Positions 13,380 through 27,364 are shown, counted from the first letter of the stretch. The stretch is 64,000 nt of DNA from Diphasiastrum complanatum (GCA_029204225.1 CM055104.1:40289846-40353845), one strand, 5' to 3'. The notes: generated by a model not told the origin, from the letters alone. Numbers and translations: made by a program.

Positions 13380-13456
13380 CGCAATCCATTCGTATCTAGG
13401 GGTGTGCGGTGCTATTGTTCCCAAACGATTGCAGCAACATGAGGTATGATAGAGCT

Positions 13457-14009
13457 TCACCATCTTTTTACCACATGAGACAAACCCAGGGTCTGATGGC
13501 AGAATCCTCCCTTCATCGTCTGCCCTGGTAGCAATTTATGTGTCGGGTGCTCAAAGCATTGCCAGATTGTGTCATCCATATTGTTCAGCAAAACTAGTTT
13601 TCTTGATTCTTGCAGGTCAATTGCTGCAACTGGATCAGGTGACAACCATATTGAAGATCCTTGGGGATCAAGGAGGCTCACTTGTCCTTGATCTGTGATT
13701 GCAATACTAGAATTTTCAAAAACTGGTGTGTTTCTGTTCACGCTCTACACGACAACTCCAGCTTCAGATGCATTCCTATATTTTGTACCCATACTTACCA
13801 GAAAAAGATATTGGCTTGCGCCATTGATGTTGAAGAATCCCAGCCCAAAAGTATCATTGTCACTCATTTCTACAAGATGGTACGATCCAAGAGTTATGCT
13901 TCCTGCAGCCTGAAAAGCCGGCAAGCTGCTGTTATTTACCACACTCCAACCTTTTGGAAAATTAATCTTCTTTGCATCTACTGCTCCATTCCGGTACGCA
14001 CTTAAAGCA
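13457..14009 (-). pseudogene. G-type (bulb) lectin domain of a receptor-like kinase, truncated
   Basis: Minus-strand exon relic. A splice acceptor (TTATTTACAG) precedes base 14009. The frame shows the B_lectin (D-mannose-binding lectin) pattern: ITLGSYHLVEMSDNDTFGLGFF, then GVVV-stop-SVNRNTPVF, ITDQGQVSLLDPQGSSIWLS, LVLLNNMDDTIWQCFEHP and LLPGQTM. Known family members have Trp at the stop position (VVWxANRxxPV), so TAG at 13747-13745 replaces a conserved Trp codon. Such domains form the extracellular part of S-domain receptor kinases. The S-locus, PAN, transmembrane and kinase parts are absent; the frame ends near a CT tract. Single point stop plus truncation make it a pseudogene fragment. 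Confidence 0.85.
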
Positions 14010-15094
<1,085 letters not shown>

Positions 15095-15189
15095 CGACCC
15101 ATTCTTAACCCTAGGCCCCCTCTCTCCCTACACCTACCATCTCCCGTGCGCCTACCTCGTCACCTGTCACCTACCCATCTCTCACAACA

Positions 15190-15440
15190 ACAAAACCCCC
15201 CACTAGGGCTTTAGAGCACGGGCCGCGCGTAGGAGGGGTTTGGCCCCAGTGCCCCCCAACATGTGACGCGTGGCCCGTGCTCGGGTGCCCGCCAAAATTA
15301 GGGCGCAGGCGAATTTTGGCGGGCGACTCCGGGGCGCGGTCCCGGGCAGCGGGGTGGCGTTGGGTAGGCAACGCAACAGCAGGGGTCCCGGGCAACAGGG
15401 GTGGCACCGGGTAGCCGGCGCCGGGCACCAGGCTCACACA
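15190..15440. other. GC-rich island with a 13-bp inverted repeat
   Basis: A strongly GC-rich block in AT-rich surroundings. GCCCGCCAAAATT (15287-15299) and AATTTTGGCGGGC (15312-15324) are perfectly complementary around a 12-nt loop. Two CCCGGGCA-type repeats follow. No gene recognised; it could be part of a transposable-element end. Confidence 0.6.
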
Positions 15441-16441
15441 CACACACATGCAAGGAACTGGATGGGTTTCTCTATATATCCCCTCCCAGTTCCCTTGCAA
15501 AATTTCTTATGGGATTAAAACTGGCTGCTTGGACACGTGGCGTCCGAGCATCAAGTTTTTTTTAGAAAAAGAAAAAGAAAAGAAAAGTGGTCAGGAGGGC
15601 ACCGGGACCAAAGGAAAACCGTGCTCGCAAGATGCGACCCCCCCCCCCCTCCCCTCCTTGCGTTTCTCGCCCCCTCCTGCCTGCGTTTCCCCGCCCTCTC
15701 TCTCTCTCGGAACCTGCGTGCCTTGGCCCTACGAATATTCCGCGTAAATATTCTTTGAGAATATTCCCTTTCCAAAAATATTTGCTGCTTCTTTCCAACA
15801 TTCTTTACGGTTACTAAGATCTTCTAAGAGCACCCAAATGCACCATAGAAGTAGCCGTAAATTTTATTTTGGCCATAAATCTTCAAAATTTCCTACGGTT
15901 TCTGCAATTTCTCCCTAGCACTCAAATGTTTCATGGAATCCAAAGAATTATGTATTTCAGTTTGTAATTTTTTTTTAAATACCCCCCTTCTAAGTTGTAT
16001 ATAACCAATTTTACTAGTTTTTCTTTAAACTTCTGTAACTTCATTGTCTGAGCTCGGATTTTAGTGGAGTAAAAACGAAAAGTGATCACAATGACGAGCT
16101 TGACACTAAGAAGTTATTAAAATTTTGTAATTATTACTTTCCATTTTTTTGTTTAAAGAACCTCTTTCTTGAGTTAGATTTGACGTGTTTTCATTAGTTA
16201 TTTTCGAAGCTCCGTAATTTTTCCGTTTGAGCTCGAAATTTGACACTGTAAAAAACAAAAATTGTCGTGGTGACAAATTGAGCACAGCTGCTACTTCATT
16301 TTAATTTCTTACACTTTCCATTCACAACCACTTTATTTTTTGAGGACTTGGAATTTTTAAGTGGGTGGAGAAGAGCATTTTACCAGCTTGTAAATTACCA
16401 TTCTGAATAAATTTCAATCGGCGAATCCATCTATTGGCGAA
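15441..16441. other. Noncoding DNA upstream of a gypsy gag fragment
   Basis: Includes a short CA run at about 15434-15447 and a C-rich patch near 15640. It may be the LTR and leader of the gag fragment at 16442, but no LTR boundary or PBS is visible. Confidence 0.35.
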
Positions 16442-16702
16442 ATGCAATCGAAAATCGCACTTTATGGCTTTGCATTTGATGAACAACCAAGTTCAATCAG
16501 CATTGATGACTGGTTGACTAGATTAGAAGCTTATTTTCGTCATCGCCATTATTCTAAAGAGGATAAAATCTATTTTGCTTCATTGTGCTCTCAAGGACAA
16601 GTTCGAGCATGGTGGGATACTCAAGCACATCCAATCAGAAAGCTTTGGAGTAATTTCAAAATTGCTTACATTGATAGTTTTACAAGATATACTTCACCAT
16701 AA
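16442..16702 (+). pseudogene. Ty3/gypsy-type gag N-terminal fragment
   Basis: The 86-residue frame carries the retrotransposon gag pattern: DDWLTRLEAYFRH, KIYFASLCSQGQVRAWWDTQ, and WSNFKIAYIDSF. This W/LE.YF to ASL..G.A..WW spacing is typical of plant gypsy capsid regions. It stops at 16702, about 55 bp before the oppositely oriented copia fragment, so it is truncated to roughly the first third of capsid. Confidence 0.75.
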
Positions 16703-16756
16703 TCAAATAATGGAACCATTTGTTGGAATTCTTGATTGTACTCAGCAACTATAGTT

Positions 16757-17465
16757 ATTCAATTCAAAGAAGGTCATCAATAAAAGTGATGAAATATAAA
16801 GCCTGACCCAGAGAGGGCACGCTCATAGGACCACATAAATCACTATGGATTAATTCTATAATAGACTTAGCTCTTTTGGCTTGTCCTTTTGGAAATCTTA
16901 TTCTAGGTTGTTTTCCTAGTAAGCACATTTCACAAAGAGTCTGATTTCTACTAGAGACAACATTAATACTCATGTCCTTGACCATACTATTATGATGCAT
17001 ATACAAGATAAATCTTATGTTTGAATGACCTAATATTTGATGCCATACATAAGCCTCTGAGGTACTCACAAAAAGTGCATAATTGTGACTCAAGATATAT
17101 AAATTTTTTTCTCTGTGTGTAGAGAGGACTTCATTTGAATTCCTATCAAGAATGGTACATTGACTAGCAATAAACAAAGCTCTATAGCCTTGATCAACAA
17201 TCTTGCTTATAGACAATAAATTCTTTGTTAATTTGGATACATAGAGTACACCTTCTAACTGTCTAGTGATATCATCTGGGAATTGAAGTCGAATGGAGCC
17301 TTGGTCTTTGACTCTGTGTGAGCTTGAGTCTCCGAAGAATATGTACTTTGATTCAATTGTTGTGAGATTCGAGAATAGGTTCTTACATGGAGTCATGTGT
17401 TGAGAAGCACCTGAATCTAGATACCATTCATAGGCATCTCTGCTTGATTGATTTTGTACCATCAA
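16757..17465 (-). pseudogene. Copia protease, GAG-pre-integrase and integrase start
   Basis: Reads WYLDSGASQHMTP (retropepsin Asp present), GVLYVSKLTKNLLSISK, a GAG-pre domain with VWHQILGHSNI and CEMCLLGKQPR (zinc-binding Cys pair), then IHSDLCGPM and FITFIDDLL with the first integrase Asp. A stop and the truncation follow. Confidence 0.88.
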
Positions 17466-18300
17466 CGTCTTTTGTTCTTCATGGGAATTTCTGACAGAGT
17501 CAGAGCCTCCTTTTTGGTGCTATCGCATCTTCTTCCTCGCTTCATTGTGCTTGAGTATCTGACAATCTTTGATGTCGGGATTGGATCTCTTGCAGTATCT
17601 GCAAAAAAGTTTTGTCTTGGCAAGTTGTTGTTGTCGACTATGATGTTGTTGTAGTTTCATTGAATCTATATGCTCATCAACCTTTTCTTCTTATCCTTGA
17701 AGTTTTTCTTCTTGGAATGTTGCTTATTAGAGTACAAGGCCATTGTCTTGTTACTCGTTGTAGATAGGCTCTTTCTCCTTACTTCTTCCTACAATAGACT
17801 TGTTGTCAGCTTCTGGAGTGATAGCGTAGGAGTATTGCAAGCACCACTAGATTATTAGGAGGGTGGAAGACTAGCAAGAAAGGACATTGTAGAGTCTTCT
17901 TTTGAAATAGGAAAAAATAAAATAACCAATTGACTCAGCAATTGTTTGAACTCATTTAGATGATCACTTACTGAGGTACCTTCGCTCATTTTGAGGGTAA
18001 AGACCAGAAAGAGACGAGTCGATATATCTAAAATTTCATAAATATTTGTCAATATATCCCATGCTTCTTTTGAAGTGGTACTATTTGATACATGAGCTAT
18101 TTGAATATCTTTCGAATTTAAGGATACAATGGCAAGAGCTTTGCCATCCTTTGCTTCCCATGCTGGTAGTAGTTTTGGTTCCACCGGTCTGGCCTCTGAG
18201 CCATTAATGTATTCCCATAGCTCCTTTTCGATCAGTATCATCCTCATTTTGAATTGAGCCCATTTGGTTATTTTAATCTCAAGACTCTAGTAAATAAAAA
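17466..18300 (-). pseudogene. Copia gag with degraded zinc knuckle
   Basis: The N-terminal frame (18247-17855) has ELWEYINGSEARP, a SKEAWDILTNIYE gag-domain stretch and SEGTSVSDHLNEFK. Downstream, frames are broken. At about 17600-17560 a knuckle-like CRYCKRSNPDIKDC has Pro where the CCHC His should be. The gag stop and frame changes are inactivating. Confidence 0.8.
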
Positions 18301-18305
18301 ACCAT

Positions 18306-18317
18306 GCTCTGATACCA
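18306..18317 (-). promoter_or_regulatory. Primer-binding site, minus strand
   Basis: The plus strand reads GCTCTGATACCA, the reverse of the initiator-tRNA-Met PBS, three bases from the LTR end at 18321. Confidence 0.92.
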
Positions 18318-18320
18318 ATA

Positions 18321-18946
18321 TGTTGGGGATATGGTATGATACGCTGATACCACTCTGATGGAATGGACACAAGTTTCTAAGGCCGCAGTGAAAATGAAGG
18401 TCGTTATCCCAATAGATACAATAATATGATGTAATAGGATCTTGGATAACTTAGAGAATGGAATGATAGAGCAATTTTGATATGTGGTGAACGTCAATAT
18501 AGGCGTTGCAAGGAACCATAAAGAGAGAATGTAAAATAATTAGGTGCTTGGGATAGCTATGCAGTTCTCTAATACTGATATCTTGAACATAAAAAAATGT
18601 GAAACAATTAGGCATCTATGATAGCCATACATTTCTTCATTACTGAAGTACTTGTGATAGTAACGAAAGAAGAATGAGAGCTAATAAACATTCAACACAA
18701 ATGCAATGAGATAGAAGAATAACGATTCTGTAAATTCAATGTTGTAATAACAACTATCAGATCACAAGACAATCGTGCTGATAAGCACGTGATCCTACTT
18801 ATAGAAATGGATCAATCGCTATAGTTTCGAATACTTTTACTCTCTCTATATGATCTCTAACTCTAAGGAGTCAGATACTGTGAAGACCAATTTTGGTCGT
18901 TTTTATCTATGTCAAGGATACTGATCTCGATGTTCTTCTTCTAACA
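18321..18946 (-). repeat. 5' LTR of the minus-strand copia element
   Basis: The plus strand begins TGTTGGGGAT and ends TCTAACA, so the LTR reads TGTTAGA to ATCCCCAACA on the minus strand, the common plant copia LTR termini. About 626 bp. No second LTR in the window. Confidence 0.8.
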
Positions 18947-19425
18947 CTCATTTGCTTATATAATTGTCAGATGATCATGTATTATTATAATCTTATAGTT
19001 TAAAAGATCATTAACAATTTTAAGAGTAGATTCATAGATCGGTTATTGGCGGAGTGTGAGGACGTGAACATGTACTGACAAGAAATATCCTTCATACGCG
19101 AGCAGGAGCATGATATTGCAGTGTGATCATAGCCGCATGTTGACCGCAATCGTTGACTTGCGATATCCTTCGATTCTGTTGTGGTTTCATCCACTTCGCA
19201 TTGTAATCGCAGGCTAGACTCGGACGGTGCCTTGGCGGGTGGTCCCTCAGCAGTATCCTACAGTGCCTTTGGCGGTGTGTGATGCCTTTTGGAACTTTGC
19301 ATGTATTTCTGCAGACAGCTTTGAGAGAATGATTTTCTTATAGTGAAGCGAAGGGCGATTAGGATGCGTAGGAGTAAGATTAACTCCAACAACATGCGTG
19401 TGTTTATGGAGTGTGTGTGTGTGTG
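18947..19425. other. Unassigned DNA
   Basis: No gene or element end recognised. A short GT run lies at 19411-19428. Confidence 0.4.
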
Positions 19426-19612
19426 TGTTAGGCTTTAGACATTAATCATTAGGATTAGGCTTTAGAAATTAGACATAAGACATTAGTCTTTAGGAATTAG
19501 GCATTAGGGTTAGGATGTAGATATTAATCATTAGAGTTAGGCTTTAGGCATTAGGCATTAGGCATTCGGTTTAGGCTTTAGACATTATGCTTTAGGGTTA
19601 GGCTTTAGGCAT
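19426..19612. repeat. Degenerate telomere-like array, TTTAGGN
   Basis: Alternating heptamers such as CTTTAGG and CATTAGG with several exact GGGTTAGG steps, clearly related to the plant telomere TTTAGGG unit but worn. Confidence 0.75.
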
Positions 19613-19645
19613 GTGTTTGTGTGTATGTGCGTTAGGCATATGTCT

Positions 19646-19812
19646 GTGGTAAGTGATCAGCCGAATATCTGTGGTTAGTGATCAGTCGAATTTTTGTGGT
19701 GAGTGATTAGCCGGATATATGTGGTAGTGATCAGCCGAATGTTTGAGGTAAGTGATCAGCCAAATGTTTGAGGTAAGTGATCAATCAAATGTCCGTGGTA
19801 AGTGATGATTTG
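19646..19812. repeat. 25-bp minisatellite, about seven copies
   Basis: The unit GTGGTAAGTGATCAGCCGAAT plus four bases starts at 19646, 19671, 19696, about 19721, 19746, 19771 and 19795. Confidence 0.88.
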
Positions 19813-19923
19813 TTGCATGTAGCTTTAGTTATAGTGTCGGAGGATCTTGATTCAATAACTCGTGGATGTAACTCGTGGATGTAACTTGTCGAATGTGATT
19901 CAATAACTCGTCGGATGTGTGTC

Positions 19924-20001
19924 AGGTGAAAGGTGAGTCGAGTGATAGGTGAGTCGACTGACAAGGAGTCGACTAACAGGTGGTCGGTTGACAGGTGAGT
20001 A
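19924..20001. repeat. Short imperfect tandem repeat, 15-16-bp unit
   Basis: Variants of AGGTGAGTCGACTGAC repeat four to five times. Confidence 0.7.
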
Positions 20002-20370
20002 TGTAAAGTCTTTGATTTCTATAGAAAACAATTGTTGATCTTATTCAACCATAGTCATTATAGGAAACAATTATCTCCCTGTTCAATCTAATATAAGCCA
20101 CAATCATTCTTGTATCCTAGCCTCTTGTATGTTCATCTATGAATGAAACACGAGAACGGAGAGCGCCAAAGAGATGGACAAAGCCGCAAGAATAAAGTTC
20201 CAAAAATGTGCCATCGCTGCAGTTCCAAGCCATTCGCAACATGAGAGAAGCCGCTAGTGCACCTCCTTCTACCCCCATTGTTGGCCTGAAAAGCATTAAG
20301 GATGTATGGGTGCCCACCCCATATATCCTCACCCCCCATACACATGCATGTGTCCAAAACCATAAAACTT
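20002..20370. other. Unassigned DNA
   Basis: No supported gene; the frames here run into simple repeats. Confidence 0.4.

Positions 20371-20432
<62 letters not shown>
20371..20432. repeat. (TG)n-(CG)n-(CA)n quasi-palindrome
   Basis: Sixty-two bases of strictly alternating purine and pyrimidine: a TG arm, a GCACGCGCGCGC centre and a CA arm complementary to the first. Such DNA can form Z-DNA or a cruciform. Confidence 0.9.
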
Positions 20433-20441
20433 ATTGGAAAA

Positions 20442-20458
20442 GCCCGTCATTGATGGGC
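20442..20458. repeat. GCCCGTCAtTGATGGGC hairpin
   Basis: One of several copies of a hairpin family. Others, often preceded by GTGGGTAAG, are near 20828, at 22377 and at 62707. Confidence 0.65.
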
Positions 20459-20610
20459 GGTCGGACGTTCATTGCAGATGGTTTGCGATCTGGTCGGACG
20501 TCGATTGCGGATGGTTTGTGTTTTGGACAGGAGGGAATTTTGGGTGGCGAGCAATGCTTTTGACAATGGCAAGAGGCTAATTGTGGATTGTTTTCTCATG
20601 CGGCTGAATG

Positions 20611-22194
<1,584 letters not shown>

Positions 22195-22319
22195 TCTTAA
22201 AATTAAAATCTAATAGACATATATACTAAATATAAACATTAACCAAAGGCTAATATAAACTAAATATATCATTTACTAATGTAGGTATTTTGTGTGCATC
22301 CCAATCAGCCAAATAAGGC

Positions 22320-22392
22320 TGCTGTAGGCTTTAGGCTTTTGGCATTAGGGTTTAGGGTTTAGGCATTAGTGGGTAAGCCCGTCATTGACGGG
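22320..22392. repeat. Telomere-like patch followed by a hairpin
   Basis: TTAGGGTTTAGGGTTTAGG at about 22345-22363 contains exact plant telomere units. The hairpin GCCCGTCATTGACGGGT follows at 22377-22392, preceded by GTGGGTAA. Confidence 0.8.
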
Positions 22393-22460
22393 TGATTTAG
22401 GCATCAATTTAGAAATCAAAGATTTACACAACAATATCCAAACTCGGATTTATACAAAAT

Positions 22461-22755
22461 TCAAAATACAAAGTCATTCTTAAGTACCAATGTGTACACC
22501 CGGTCCATCAAATCCAACATTGTCTGTACTTTACTCAGTCTCACAATTGACATATCCTTCAAATATAACTTCATATTACTAACAAATTCATCTACATTTA
22601 TCACTAAAAATCTCTCTCGAGGAAGAAAATATCCGCAAAGTTGCTGATAGTACAAAATTTGGGTGAATTGCTCTATCACCCAGATAGTACGGCATGGATA
22701 AACATCAAATAGCTCTATTATCTCTCGCACAAATGTCCTATAGTTCACAACCTGT
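22461..22755 (-). CDS. Unrecognised minus-strand exon
   Basis: About 97 codons open from a plausible splice acceptor (ATGGTACAG before 22755) to a stop at 22461. It reads VVNYRTFVREIIELFD, CGYFLPRERFLVINVDEF and DRVYTLVLKNDFVF. Composition is protein-like and not simple repeat, but the family is unknown. Upstream sequence becomes a CA/GT repeat, so the rest of the gene is not found. It could be a captured gene fragment within a transposon. Confidence 0.35.
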
Positions 22756-23043
22756 ACCATCTGCACAAACATACATATACACACCCTCAATCCCATAGAC
22801 ACACACACACACATATTTTTATCGTATTGCTCATATACACATGAAGACACACACATGCACACACATACATATACACATCAAAAACACATATCACACATAC
22901 CAATTTGATACAAGCCACCCAAATGTGCAGTCAATACATTTAGTGGAAGTAATTATTTTGTTTGCAACCACTCTAATGTGTACGACCATGTTTTTGTGTG
23001 AAACCATTCCTTGTCGACAACCATGTTTTTGTGGGTAGCAGCA

Positions 23044-23312
23044 ATTTGTGTGTCCTAACTCCAATCCTAAACCCTAATGTAACCCTAACCTTGGTCTATC
23101 TATTAGATAATGCCACTCTAAACCCTAACTCTAATGTAACTCTAACTCTGTTCTATCTAACACTAACCTTGATGTAACCTAATCCTAACACGTAATGCCA
23201 ATGTAAACCCTAACCAGAACCCCAAACCTAATCTACCTCTAACTATACTCTAACTCTAACCCTAGATCTGATGTAACTCTAACCCTAACACTAACCCTTA
23301 CTCCAAAACAAA
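23044..23312. repeat. Degenerate CCCTAA-type telomere-like array
   Basis: Many copies of CCCTAA, CTCTAA and TGTAAC in loose tandem order, in the opposite orientation to the TTTAGG arrays at 19426 and 23590. Confidence 0.75.
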
Positions 23313-23589
23313 TACTACAACACTTCACAATATACAATAGAAATGGCTTGTCAAATTACAATAGAAATCATCAGGTTTATTATACAATATTAACAAAATG
23401 ATCAAATTCTACCTAACAAACAGATAAAAATAAAAACACAAACATAAATTATTTATCTTTAATGTTAATGTTACACGACATTATGTTGACCATTTCAAAA
23501 TACACAATGAGAAACAAAACATTAGCATTAGGTTTTACGATGCGTGTGTGTATTATAGGGTGTGTATGTCTAGGGTGTGTGTGTTATAG

Positions 23590-23760
23590 GTGAGTGTGTC
23601 TATGGTTTTAGGCTTTAGACATTAGGCTTTAGGCATTAGGCTTTAGACATTAGGTTTTAGGCGTTAGGCTTTACGATTTACACCTTACGTTGTAGGCATT
23701 ACGATTAGACTTTAGGCAATAGGCATTGGGCATTAGGATAGGCATTACAAAAGTCAAGAT
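23590..23760. repeat. Degenerate telomere-like array, TTTAGGC/ATTAGGC
   Basis: Alternating TTTAGGC and ATTAGGC heptamers. Confidence 0.75.
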
Positions 23761-24362
23761 TTAGATCAGGATGTGAAGATAATGGAACATCCTTTTGAGT
23801 TTCATTTCAACCATCAAAGTTCGGAACTTGACCTACATCAATGCCTTAATCTAGTCAATGAACAAGCAACTATGGATTGTCAAATTGAGAATATTGCTAT
23901 GTTCAAACTTTCAGATTGAGGACTATATGGCATCGACATTCCATGCTTGGAATTGAGTGGCTATTATAGGGATCCGATCTACGAACCATTTCAAATTGAT
24001 TTGGGAGCTTTTGAGAATATTTTCTTGTTGGTTCGAAACCTATAATTCTTCCATTTTTCAATAGGGCTCAACTATCCATTGAACAATAGTAATGATGAAC
24101 CACAATGGGTATGAGGAGTGGCACAATAACTATTTTGTTGATCTCCAGGAGAGTTATTGGAAGTGATATTTTGTATGCAACGTTGCACGGGAGATGAAGA
24201 TTGTTCAAGTTGGCACATAGAACTCATGTACCACAGTGCATGCTCACCACCTTGTGAATTGCGATGATGTTTTGATTGTTGTGAATATAGCTCATCATCA
24301 TTGTCACTACTATAAAAACCGCCATCAATATTAGATTGATTCGACTAGTTCATGGTTTTTAT
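23761..24362. other. Unassigned DNA with a possible minus-strand relic
   Basis: On the minus strand, about 24345-24080 is open apart from an early TAG, with an acidic Ser/Gln/Asn-rich reading (FYSSDNDDELYSQQSKHHR). It may be a degraded coding N-terminus, in the style of the acidic frame at 27365-27607. Family unknown. Confidence 0.25.
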
Positions 24363-25160
24363 TGTTAAAAATGTCACTTCAAACTTGTTATAATTGGTGT
24401 GTCTTGAGATATGAGATCATGATAGGATCTCACATGTGTGGAGTCCGTTCCCACGTGTGAAAAGATGTACATAACTTGTTTTTATGAAGTTAGATTGATT
24501 TTAGATGGATCTATGTGTGAAATTGACCTTATGTGAATGAATAAATGCTCTCACATGTCAAGATGCCATTCACACGTGTGGATAAGATTGTAGATGATAA
24601 GATACAGAGATCCCATTAGATCCTATTTTATAGGAATAAATGTGGAAGACTAGCTTTTTGTTTTCTAGCTAATGAGAATAGTCGACTTTGGAAAATGAGC
24701 ACATATGGCTCCCATTGGTGGATCTGGATGACTAGGCACTCTTCACATGTGTGAAGGCTTGCTGGACAGTACGCAACTCATGGATGTACTTGATCTATAA
24801 AGGGATCAACCAAATCAATGAGAAGTTGATGTGATATTGGCAACTTCTAGTTTTCTTTGTATTTTTCACATTTGTCATGAGTTTTGATGAGTGGAATGCT
24901 TTTCTATGCTTGAGTACTTTAACCTCTGTTTAATGTTCGAACACGTACTGTCCTCCACACGTGTGAGGCCACTCTACTAAGTTATTAGTCATTCAATCCA
25001 TTGCTCTTGCTTAAATCATAGTGTAATGCATCTAGATCAAGATCTAACACTTAGAACTTGATAGATCATTAAATTAAGCAATCAATAACTCTTAGTGATT
25101 ATTTTGTACAATTTTATTGGTCTTTTTTTTTTTTTTTTTTTTCTTTTCTGAAAATTGACA
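24363..25160 (+). repeat. 5' LTR of the 24363-27388 copia element
   Basis: The end, AAAATTGACA, is fixed by the adjacent PBS; the start TGTTAAAAATG is the best TG candidate and less certain. Likely TATA box CTATAAAGG at about 24795. Contains CACATGTGTG (24431), CACACGTGTG (24571) and CACACGTGTG (24956), plus a poly-T run at about 25120-25142. Confidence 0.75.
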
Positions 25161-25172
25161 TGGTATCAGAGC
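25161..25172 (+). promoter_or_regulatory. Primer-binding site
   Basis: TGGTATCAGAGC immediately after the LTR, matching initiator tRNA-Met. Confidence 0.95.
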
Positions 25173-25248
25173 CAAGTCTAAGAATGATCTAATGATTAAT
25201 GAATCTTGTGAAATCATTGACAATGAGTTGTTTTTGAGCTTTACTTGA

Positions 25249-26215
25249 GAGGGCAAGTTCAAGGAGAGAGGTACTATTCAAGACCAACTTCCTTCAATTG
25301 ATAAGTTGCATAATGTTTTTGTGGTCGAGGAGAGTAGGATTCTACACCTCAAAACAAGAATGGGGTCTTTGTCACTACATAATGGTGATGAGAAAGCAAA
25401 CTTCACATCAAAAGGCAAGAAGAAGAATCATCCATTCAAGAAGTTTCAAGGCAAGGAGGCCGAGGCAAAGGATGGAGGATCTACCTCCAAAGGGAAGCAA
25501 AAGAACAAAGCCAAGCTAATGTGTTTCTTTTGTGGGAAGAAAGGACACTTTGCTTTCGAATGTTATAAGAAGAAGAATGCACAAGGGAGTGAAGATCAAG
25601 GTAATCTTGCACAATTGGAGGAGGAAAAGGATGGCTTCAACACATCCTTGATGGTAGCATCTACACCAAGATCAAGCCAAGAAACATGGATCGATAGTGG
25701 GGCTAGCTCCCACATGTCATTCAACAAGCACTATTTTTCTACTCTACTTTCTTGTAATGATTCTAAGAAGTCAATCTACACTGCTAGTGATCAAGAATGT
25801 AAGATAGATGGCATAGGATCTATTCCATTATGCTTAGGATCATCTAAGAGGATAGATCTTGATAATGTTTTGTATGCTCCAACCATTACGAAGAACTTGC
25901 TTAGTGTTGTTCAACTAATGGACAATGGACTAAATGTACATTTCAAGAATGGAGTGTGTTCCATCTTGAAAAGTGATAAGTGCATAGCTAGTGGCATTAA
26001 GCAAGGGAGGCTTTTAAGTGTGGTGACCATTGAAAGTGTAAATATGGTTAGGGAGGAGTTGGCTCAAGTCGAGCTTTGGTACAAAAGATTAGGCCATCCT
26101 AATCTTCAAGCAATGGAATCCATGGCATCAAAGGATCTAGCTCTCGGCCTACCAAAATCTTCAAGAAGTGTGGCAAAGTGTGTAGGCATGTGGCCTTGCA
26201 AAATCACACAAGACT
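25249..26215 (+). pseudogene. Copia gag C-terminus, protease and GAG-pre-integrase
   Basis: Most of the gag N-terminal domain is deleted; the frame opens after a TGA at about 25246. In order: TIQDQLPSIDKL gag end, basic linker, CCHC knuckle CFFCGKKGHFAFEC, retropepsin WIDSGASSHMS with its Asp, NVLYAPTITKNLLSV, and GAG-pre LWYKRLGHPNLQAM. A frameshift near 26180 moves the CEAC/AKSHK part of GAG-pre into another frame. Confidence 0.9.
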
Positions 26216-27215
26216 TCCTACAAGAGATCTCTGACAAGATCTACCTCACCTTTGGATCTTATTCATTCAAATGTACATGTTTTTTCTCATGAAAGTAGTG
26301 GAGATGCCTTAATGTATGTGACTTTCATAGATGATTGTACTAGATTCACTTGGATTGAATTATTGTCTAAGAAAAGCCTTGTATATGAAGCTTTTGTAAA
26401 GTTTAAGTCTCTAATGGAAAAGCAGCTTAGTTCTTGCATTAAATTTCTAAGATGTGATAATGGAGGAGAATATATCTCCAACAAGATGAGAGACTTTTGT
26501 GAGATCAATGGCATTAAGCGAGAGCTCACTTGTTTCTACACCTTCCAAAAAAAATAGGAGACTTTGTGAATGTGCAAAGACTTTAAGACTTGATGCATCT
26601 CTACACATCTCTTTTTGGGGGGAGGCCATATCTTGTGCAAATTACTTATGTAATAGGCTTCCTAGTAGTACTATTGGTGGGATCTCATCATTTCAACTTT
26701 TTTTTGGCAATAAGCCCAATGTAAAAGATTTTAAAGTGTTTGGATGTATATGTTATGTCCACATTCCTTTGGAAACTAGAAGGAAAGAATATGCAACTTC
26801 CTTCAAAGGAATATTTGTAGGCTATAGTGAAAATAGCAAAGGATATAGGATATTTGATCCTATTTCAAGCAAAGTAAAAGCTAGCAAGGATGTCTTGTTT
26901 AATGAATCTCAAAGTTACAAGATGTCTCTAAATGCATCTTATCTTTTAGGTGATGAAGATCTTGCAAAACCCGAGGAGGAGCTTCTTGAAAATGATCTTT
27001 TGGAAGATCAAGATCAAGCACCAAAGGGGCCAAGAAGATCCCCAAGGAGCAAGGCCGAGCCTTCAAGGCTCACATACTTTGAGAAAGGGAAGCAAAGGGA
27101 AGACACAACTCCTTCTACCTCTTACTCTTTTCTAACCACAATGCTTGAAGAGCCATCATGTTATGAAGATGCAATGCAAGTAGAGTTTGATACTTTGATA
27201 GATAATCAAACTTAG
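26180..27215 (+). pseudogene. Copia integrase, catalytic Glu lost
   Basis: FIDDCTRFTWIELL and LRCDNGGEYIS keep the two Asp residues. The following STPSKKNRRLCE lacks the expected Gln-Asn-Gly-Val-Val-Glu block, so the third catalytic acid is deleted. The integrase C-terminal part (FWGEAISCANYLCNRLP, FGCICYVHIP) and the RT linker (SPRSKAEPSRLTY) follow. The frame ends at 27215 just after EVEFDTLIDNQT-like RT-start sequence, where the RT deletion lies. Confidence 0.88.
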
Positions 27216-27218
27216 CAA

Positions 27219-27355
27219 TTTCTCTTTCCTCTTGTGAAGCCGAGTACAAGGCATTGACTTCAACAACCAAAGAACTCCTATGGCTAAGAAGACTTTTGGT
27301 GGAGCTTCAAGTGCTAAAGGCCAAGGAGATCCCTTGCATCTATTGTGGCAATTGT
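27219..27355 (+). pseudogene. Copia RNase H stub
   Basis: ISLSSCEAEYKALTSTTKELLW is readable here, with the catalytic Glu. The fragment begins abruptly after the deletion and ends near 27355. Confidence 0.85.
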
Positions 27356-27364
27356 TTCGTACAC

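Larger units (their letters stand above)
16757..18946 (-). mobile_element. 5' part of a minus-strand copia element
   Basis: On the minus strand: 5' LTR (18946-18321), PBS (18317-18306), gag, zinc knuckle, protease, GAG-pre-integrase and the start of integrase. It is truncated at about 16757, beside the gypsy fragment. Its proteins differ from the other copia copies (WYLDSGASQHMTP, LCGPM), so it is a different copia lineage. Confidence 0.9.
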
